From Bacteriovoracaceae bacterium UBA1018 (GTDB taxonomy: Bacteria > Bdellovibrionota > UBA1018), in contig DBAE01000080.1 in the NCBI GenBank assembly GCA_002291495.1, positions 2,156 through 10,301 on the forward strand: a stretch of 8,146 nt of DNA. The letters run 5' to 3'. The position numbers and the translations under genes were made by a program. A model generated the notes under the pieces. That model saw only the letters and a program-made list of their open reading frames with translations. It did no database searches and had not been told where the DNA came from. Position 1 is the first letter of the stretch; every line of letters begins with the position of its first letter. Positions 6,224-8,146 of the stretch are shown piece by piece.

Positions 6224-8011
6224 ATGTATAAGCTGAACATGAAATTTGATCGGAAATTCGCGCTTTTTTCTGTGTTCACCCTTTGTCCACTCCTCCTCGT
6301 GGCATTTTCTCAAAGCGCTTTTTCGAGATCAAAAACCAGTCTGAGTGACGACGAACTACTCATAGAAGTTTGTCTTTCTAGAACTACGAAGCAAGCTGAG
6401 AAGGTGAGAACCCTGAATATTTGGGGAATTGCGCGTGAAGAGATTATTAAAGCCAGAACGAATCAAAGTAATAGCTCCGAAAATAAGAGCGCCCCATTTG
6501 ATCAGTATCTCAACGTTTTAAAAGAAGGTAATCCTGTATTTCATAAAGACGTGGCCTCGGAATTATTTCGTACCGTTTCAATATACGTTGATGCGCAAAA
6601 GAACGAAGACGTGATTTCAGAAGAATTAGACTTCAGTCTCAATGCTGAAGAACTTGCCCGAGCTGAACCATTATATTCCGGCGAAACGTTCTGTTCCGAA
6701 GATCAACAAAGTCTCATTCAACGCATCTTTTTAAGACCATCGTCCAGTCAGATAAAGATTAATCCAGCTATCGCTCTCACTTACAAAAATACCTCTATCG
6801 GGGAATACGAATTTTTCTCGATCTTTGTTGCTGAAGCACTTAGCCAAGTATTACAGCGTGCGGGAAGCTCAGCTACACATCTCGATATCACTGCGATCAT
6901 GGATAATTTATCCATAGGAGATATCCAGGCGACTTACCATACTCTCAAAGGTGCGCTATCCAACACCACTCTTTACAGTGATGAAGCGACCCGACTCAAT
7001 GCTATCAGCTCGATCGATCAGTTGTATTTCACAATGAATGAAGGAGACTTTACGAAGCTCCTTGATGAAGGCTTTAAGCTCTATGGAAGAAAAGAAAGCT
7101 TCCAGCTTAATCCGCAAGATCTTAACCACGTTATTCGATTAGGAAACGAATCTCTCTATATAAAAGTGCTTCATAATACAGCTACCCATGTTCTTCCAGA
7201 AACTAACCTCCTTCAGCTCCTGATCTATAAGGGATGGGGTCAGGGACTCGAAGAGACACTGAAGCACTTTCCGGGTTTAGACATACCCGAAGTAGCCAAA
7301 GAATTGAGTTTGCGCTCGCTCGATCATCCAGAAAAAGAAGCATCCACTCTAGACCTTCTTTTAGAGAGAGGAGCGATCATCCGATACTATGAATACATCT
7401 ATTCCCGCTTAAATAATTCTCCTTCGCTTCAAATCTATGAAAAGTACCTGAAAGATCCAAGACAGATTAAGGCTCATGCAGACTCAATCGTTCAGTATGC
7501 CACACTGGCCTGCACAGCGTCCGGTCAACATGAAGAGACTGGCTATACGGATAACTTTACTCTCGAACTCAGTTCGCCAGAAACAATTGATGCATTCAGC
7601 GTGAAGCGACAAGCAAAGATTACACGCAGTTTCAAAAACTGGAAGATGAACCTTGAATTTGAATACATCTTTCATCCGACACTCATTCAGCCTGAAGTCA
7701 AACTTCGAGTTTATGGAAATTACGACCCAATGATTGGTTCGGGCAAAAAGCATACGTTTGATACTACATCTCAAATATCAGGATCCCTGACAGCTCAACC
7801 ACCCTACTTGCTCAGTCAATTTGTTAGTGCGGTGCCGAAGGGCAAAAACACTTACTTAACTTACTGGGTGGTCTGCGGACCGTCACGCGAGTCTATCAAA
7901 GCTTACGAAGACAAATTTGCTCAAATGGTAAAAAACCTAGAGATCGCAAAAAAAGCAAACTCACTCTTTGGCCGATTAAAGAGCGGCAGATTATTTAAGA
8001 AACAAAAATAA
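6224..8011 (+). CDS. Large exported protein of unknown function with possible degenerate ankyrin-like helices
   Basis: 595 residues, not recognised. A signal peptide spans about 1-34 (basic start, core FALFSVFTLCPLLLVAF). Two in-frame starts fit it. The ATG at 6224 has AGGT about 8 nt upstream. The second ATG at 6239 has no ribosome site, so I keep the first. Residues 40-420 are mostly helical. STLDLLLERGA (374-384) resembles an ankyrin helix-turn, and NLLQLLIYKGWG (328-339) and FTKLLDEGFKLYG (276-288) look similar but degenerate. Residues about 425-555 change to strand-rich sequence with many aromatics, such as WKMNLEFEYIFHP (473-485) and TYLTYWVVCGPS (543-554), suggesting a separate beta domain. 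The C-terminus is basic (FGRLKSGRLFKKQK). Cysteines 50, 157, 430 and 551 remain after the signal and could form two disulfides. A nitronate monooxygenase-like gene follows 32 bp downstream on the same strand, but functional linkage is not evident. Confidence 0.8.
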   Translation: MYKLNMKFDRKFALFSVFTLCPLLLVAFSQSAFSRSKTSLSDDELLIEVCLSRTTKQAEKVRTLNIWGIAREEIIKARTNQSNSSENKSAPFDQYLNVLKEGNPVFHKDVASELFRTVSIYVDAQKNEDVISEELDFSLNAEELARAEPLYSGETFCSEDQQSLIQRIFLRPSSSQIKINPAIALTYKNTSIGEYEFFSIFVAEALSQVLQRAGSSATHLDITAIMDNLSIGDIQATYHTLKGALSNTTLYSDEATRLNAISSIDQLYFTMNEGDFTKLLDEGFKLYGRKESFQLNPQDLNHVIRLGNESLYIKVLHNTATHVLPETNLLQLLIYKGWGQGLEETLKHFPGLDIPEVAKELSLRSLDHPEKEASTLDLLLERGAIIRYYEYIYSRLNNSPSLQIYEKYLKDPRQIKAHADSIVQYATLACTASGQHEETGYTDNFTLELSSPETIDAFSVKRQAKITRSFKNWKMNLEFEYIFHPTLIQPEVKLRVYGNYDPMIGSGKKHTFDTTSQISGSLTAQPPYLLSQFVSAVPKGKNTYLTYWVVCGPSRESIKAYEDKFAQMVKNLEIAKKANSLFGRLKSGRLFKKQK

Positions 8012-8013
8012 CT

Positions 8014-8046
8014 CATGCTATAGGTTCTGAAGAGGAACCATGCATG
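8014..8046 (+). promoter_or_regulatory. Predicted mRNA hairpin enclosing the ribosome site and start codon of the last gene
   Basis: CATGC (8014-8018) pairs with GCATG (8042-8046), and GGTTC (8023-8027) with GAACC (8035-8039). An internal loop TATA/AT separates the two stems, and the apical loop is TGAAGAG. The Shine-Dalgarno AGAGGA (8031-8036) lies partly in the apical loop, and the ATG (8044-8046) lies in the outer stem. Such folding would lower initiation unless opened, for example by ribosomes finishing the upstream gene. Stability was not computed. Confidence 0.35.
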
Positions 8047-8146
8047 CGTAAGAACACTCGCGTCACCGAAAAACTAAAAATTGCCTATCCAATTATTCAA
8101 GGACCATTCGGTGGAGGCATCTCCTCTGTAGCACTTGCCTCAGCCG
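8044..8146 (+). CDS. Nitronate monooxygenase-like FMN enzyme, 5' part only
   Basis: Only the first 34 codons are inside the window. The residues TEKLKIAYPIIQGPFGGG (8-25), followed by SSVALASA, match the start of the nitronate monooxygenase (2-nitropropane dioxygenase) family. There the YPIIQGPMGGG-type strand begins the TIM barrel that binds FMN. Members oxidise alkyl nitronates such as propionate 3-nitronate, and related enoyl-ACP reductase FabK proteins share this start, so the exact reaction is open. An ATG at 8040 meets a stop after three codons and is not used. The chosen ATG at 8044 has AGAGGA about 7-8 nt upstream. The 32-bp gap from the preceding gene is compatible with co-transcription. 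Confidence 0.75.
   Translation, partial: MRKNTRVTEKLKIAYPIIQGPFGGGISSVALASA

Overview
The window looks like chromosomal DNA of a Gram-negative, motile bacterium, most likely a predatory or predator-related member of the Bdellovibrionota. The main clue is the chemoreceptor at 1691-3346. Its signalling tip reads FQTKLLSFNASVEAARAG followed by EHGKGF, a variant I associate with Bdellovibrio-type receptors. Exported proteins, a beta-barrel-like protein ending in Phe and a periplasmic di-haem peroxidase confirm an outer membrane. Genes are moderately AT-rich and intergenic regions strongly so. The genus assignment is inference. No rRNA, tRNA, CRISPR array, insertion sequence or phage gene was found.

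Layout from left to right. A likely minus-strand operon (1-1582) encodes a putative outer-membrane beta-barrel protein and, 14 bp downstream, a di-haem cytochrome c peroxidase (MauG/CcpA type) cut off by the window edge. A good sigma70-like promoter lies in front of it. Upstream on the same strand is a CHASE3 chemoreceptor (1691-3346). Next come two small secreted proteins, about 50% identical by my ungapped alignment and placed tail to tail with 3 bp between their stop codons (3522-3851 plus, 3855-4169 minus). The right-hand one diverges from an oxyR-like LysR regulator (4285-5238, plus) that keeps both redox cysteines. The AT-rich region between them carries a tandem repeat resembling an OxyR operator. 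Convergent to oxyR is an exported helical protein of unknown function (5256-6065, minus). Divergent from that is a 595-residue exported protein of unknown function (6224-8011, plus), with a 21-bp perfect palindrome over its promoter. The window ends in the first 34 codons of a nitronate monooxygenase-like gene, whose start codon sits in a predicted mRNA hairpin.

How the genes may work together (inference): oxyR, a peroxidase with a barrel partner and two disulfide-capable secreted proteins fit an envelope peroxide-defence neighbourhood. The most novel part is the inverted pair of small Cys-containing paralogues beside oxyR. I cannot name the family or its function.
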